Shown here piece after piece: positions 31,270-32,996 of a DNA stretch of 32,996 bases. Under the pieces are notes generated by a model. It searched no databases and was not told where the DNA came from. It saw nothing but the letters and a program-made list of their open reading frames with translations. A program made the position numbers and the translations under genes. Position 1 is the stretch's first letter, and each line of letters opens with the position of its first letter. Source of the stretch: 2-02-FULL-66-14 sp964651335 (lineage in GTDB: Bacteria; Pseudomonadota; Gammaproteobacteria; Burkholderiales; SG8-39); contig CAZYVT010000043.1 in the NCBI GenBank assembly GCA_964651335.1, positions 1 to 32,996 of the forward strand. The letters are read 5' to 3'.

Positions 31270-32996
31270 CTAGAGGGCTGACTCGAGGATCCGCGCAACG
31301 TGCAGCGCCCGCCTCCCGGCGCCGTGCTCGATCTGCTGCCGGCAACTGGTGCCGTCGGCGACGATGAGCGAATCCGGGCGCGCGTCGCGCACGGCTGGCA
31401 GCAGGCTCATCTCGGCCATTTTCATCGAGATGTCGTAATGCTCCGCTTCGTAGCCGAAGCTTCCGGCCATGCCGCAGCAGCTCGACTCGATTGCGCTCAC
31501 CGTCAGATCCGGAACGAGCCTGAGCGTACGCTCGACCGCAGCCATGGCGCCAAAAGCCTTCTGATGACAGTGGCCGTGGAGGAGCGCTTGCCGCGCGAGC
31601 GGCTTCAGTTTCAGCTTGAGCCGGCCTTGGTCGGCCTCGCGCGCGAGAAACTCCTCGAGCAGCAGCGCGCGCTCGGCGAGCGCCGCCGCCTCGGCGCCCG
31701 GCAGCATCACCGAAAATTCGTCGCGCAATGTGAAGAGGCACGAAGGCTCCAGCCCCAGTACCGGCAGACCGCGTTCGACGTACGGGGACAGCGCCCGCAG
31801 GATGCGCCGCGCCTCGGCTTTCGCTTCGTCCACCAGACCGGCTGCAAGAAACGTGCGCCCGCAGCACAGAGGCCGCTCGCCGCCCTCGGGCGCGGCAACC
31901 TGCACGCCGTATCCCGCATGCTCAAGCACCCGGATCGCGGCGCGCACGTTTTCCGGCTCGAAGTAGCGGTTGAAGCAGTCCACTAGCAGCACCACCTCAC
32001 CACCCCGGCGCTCCGCGCCACCGCTCCTCCCTGGGGAGGGGAAGTAATCGGTGCGCCACGCCGGAAGCCTGCGCTCCGGCGCAAAGCCGGCAAAGCAAGC
32101 GGCGAGACGCGAGCCGAAATTCGCCAGCGGGGCGAGCCGCGCTGCCCAAGGCGCATAGCGCGGCAGGTACGCGATCAACCGCTCGCGCAGCGTGAGACCG
32201 TGCCGCTTTCTGTACTGCGCGAGAAATTCGATTTTCATACGCGCCATGTCGACGCCGGTCGGACATTCGCGCTTGCAGCCCTTGCACGACACGCACAGGT
32301 CGAGCGCTTCCTTCAGCGCCGCGTCGGAATCTGAACCGAGCTGCCCCGAAAGTGCCAGGCGCAGCGTGTTGGCGCGGCCGCGGGTAAGGTGCTGCTCGTC
32401 GGCGGTCACCCGGTACGAGGGGCACATCGTGCCGGTGTCGAACTTGCGGCAATGGCCGTTGTTGTTGCACATCTCGATCGCCTTGGCGAAGCCCTCTCCG
32501 CGACTGGCCTCGTCGGCTTCGTAACCACTCCAGTCGAGCGCCGTCTCAAGCTTGAGCGTGCGGTATCCGGGCTTGAAGCGAAACAGCGACCGGTCGTCCA
32601 TTTTCGAGGGGTTGACGATCTTGCCGGGATTCATCAGGCCCTTCGGATCGAGCCACGACTTGATTTCGGCCAGTGCCGAGGTGAGGCGGGTGCCGAAGAA
32701 AGGCGCGATCCATTCCGAGCGCACGAGCCCGTCGCCGTGCTCGCCCGAATACGCGCCCTTGTACTGCTTGACCAGGGCGCAGGCTTCTTCGGCGATGGCG
32801 CGCATCTTTGCCGCGCCGTCGCGCCGCATGTCGAGGATCGGGCGCACGTGCAGGCAGCCGCAGGAAGCGTGTGCGTACCAGGTGCCGCGGGTGCCGTGCT
32901 TTTCGAACACTTGCGTCAGCCGCCCGGTGTACTCGGCCAGATGCTCGAGCGGCACTGCGCAGTCTTCGATGAACGACACCGGCTTGCCGTCGCCCT
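31270..32996 (-). CDS. FAD/4Fe-4S oxidoreductase, C-terminal part (5' end outside the window)
   Basis: The frame is open to the right edge, so this is the last ~575 residues of a protein usually near 1000. In order it has the end of the FAD-linked oxidase C-terminal domain (EHGDGLVRSEWIAPFFG, then LDPKGLMNPGKIVNP). Two 4Fe-4S cysteine groups follow: C-N3-G-H-C with TMCPSY (about 32425-32475) and CVSCKGCKRECP (about 32265-32310). Two cysteine-rich CCG domains come next (CCGRTF near 31860 and CCGMAG near 31470). The layout is that of YdiJ-like/GlcD-GlcF fused dehydrogenases acting on a 2-hydroxy acid such as D-lactate or D-2-hydroxyglutarate. The exact substrate cannot be told. The interdomain linker carries a palindromic repeat-like insert at 31995-32044. 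Confidence 0.92.
   Translation of the reverse strand, partial: GDGKPVSFIEDCAVPLEHLAEYTGRLTQVFEKHGTRGTWYAHASCGCLHVRPILDMRRDGAAKMRAIAEEACALVKQYKGAYSGEHGDGLVRSEWIAPFFGTRLTSALAEIKSWLDPKGLMNPGKIVNPSKMDDRSLFRFKPGYRTLKLETALDWSGYEADEASRGEGFAKAIEMCNNNGHCRKFDTGTMCPSYRVTADEQHLTRGRANTLRLALSGQLGSDSDAALKEALDLCVSCKGCKRECPTGVDMARMKIEFLAQYRKRHGLTLRERLIAYLPRYAPWAARLAPLANFGSRLAACFAGFAPERRLPAWRTDYFPSPGRSGGAERRGGEVVLLVDCFNRYFEPENVRAAIRVLEHAGYGVQVAAPEGGERPLCCGRTFLAAGLVDEAKAEARRILRALSPYVERGLPVLGLEPSCLFTLRDEFSVMLPGAEAAALAERALLLEEFLAREADQGRLKLKLKPLARQALLHGHCHQKAFGAMAAVERTLRLVPDLTVSAIESSCCGMAGSFGYEAEHYDISMKMAEMSLLPAVRDARPDSLIVADGTSCRQQIEHGAGRRALHVARILESAL
31995..32044 (-). repeat. Palindromic repeat-like insert read in frame inside the oxidoreductase
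   Basis: About 50 bp have two short inverted repeats (CTCC-CTG-GGGAG near 32027-32039 and GGCG-CTCCG-CGCC near 32007-32019) and a purine/pyrimidine bias unlike the flanks. It is translated as a Gly/Arg/Ser-rich stretch (FPSPGRSGGAERRGGE). It resembles the dispersed CCTCCCC-rich intergenic palindromes of betaproteobacteria, from memory only. It sits in a variable linker, so the protein probably tolerates it. Confidence 0.55.

Overview
The window looks like chromosomal DNA of a GC-rich Gram-negative bacterium, most likely a betaproteobacterium. I infer this from GC-rich codon use, the divergent ilvD/lgt pair, the livKHMGF operon order, and a Lap-type type I secretion (T1SS) adhesin locus. I could not run a search, so the genus is left open.

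The centre and left (about 1-19,577, nearly all on the minus strand) form a c-di-GMP-controlled surface-adhesion locus. Read in transcription order it holds: the periplasmic cysteine protease LapG; the inner-membrane c-di-GMP receptor LapD with degenerate GGDEF and EAL sites; the T1SS ABC exporter (LapB type); the membrane-fusion protein (LapC type); a LuxR-type regulator with an altered receiver; a TolC-type outer-membrane pore with a repetitive C-terminal tail; a small conserved protein; an M23 murein peptidase; and a complete 1369-residue RTX adhesin. A second adhesin runs off the left edge. Both adhesins carry an N-terminal retention module followed by an Ala-Ala-Gly cleavage-type motif, TAAG in one and PAAG in the other. 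Both also share an almost identical 18-bp box at about 101-104 bp and a second box at about 38-41 bp upstream of their start codons. The expected logic is that the adhesin is exported but held in the pore by its N-terminus, LapD sequesters LapG when c-di-GMP is high, and LapG cuts the adhesin free when c-di-GMP falls.

Between the two adhesins (about 1.6-4.6 kb) lies an accessory patch. It contains a truncated HepT with an intact MntA-type nucleotidyltransferase, a DUF6036-like nucleotidyltransferase with a small basic partner behind a perfect 14-bp palindrome, a frameshifted Uma2-type relic, and a group II intron without a reverse transcriptase. The intron sits 10 nt behind the intrinsic terminator of the complete adhesin.

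From 19.7 to 24.6 kb is a branched-chain amino acid ABC transporter operon (livK, livH, livM, livG, livF). It is followed by a thioredoxin-fold DUF255 protein, a divergent DUF924 protein, ilvD and lgt. At 30.0-31.2 kb is a Fic toxin/HTH antitoxin pair of the 'mobile mystery protein' type, preceded by three 16-bp palindromes at an exact 33-bp period. The right edge holds the C-terminal part of a large FAD/4Fe-4S oxidoreductase that carries a short palindromic repeat-like segment read in frame.

The most interesting signals are the paired upstream boxes of the two adhesins, the three-operator array of the Fic module, the terminator-associated intron, the 60-bp repeats in the TolC tail, and the in-frame palindromic insert in the oxidoreductase.
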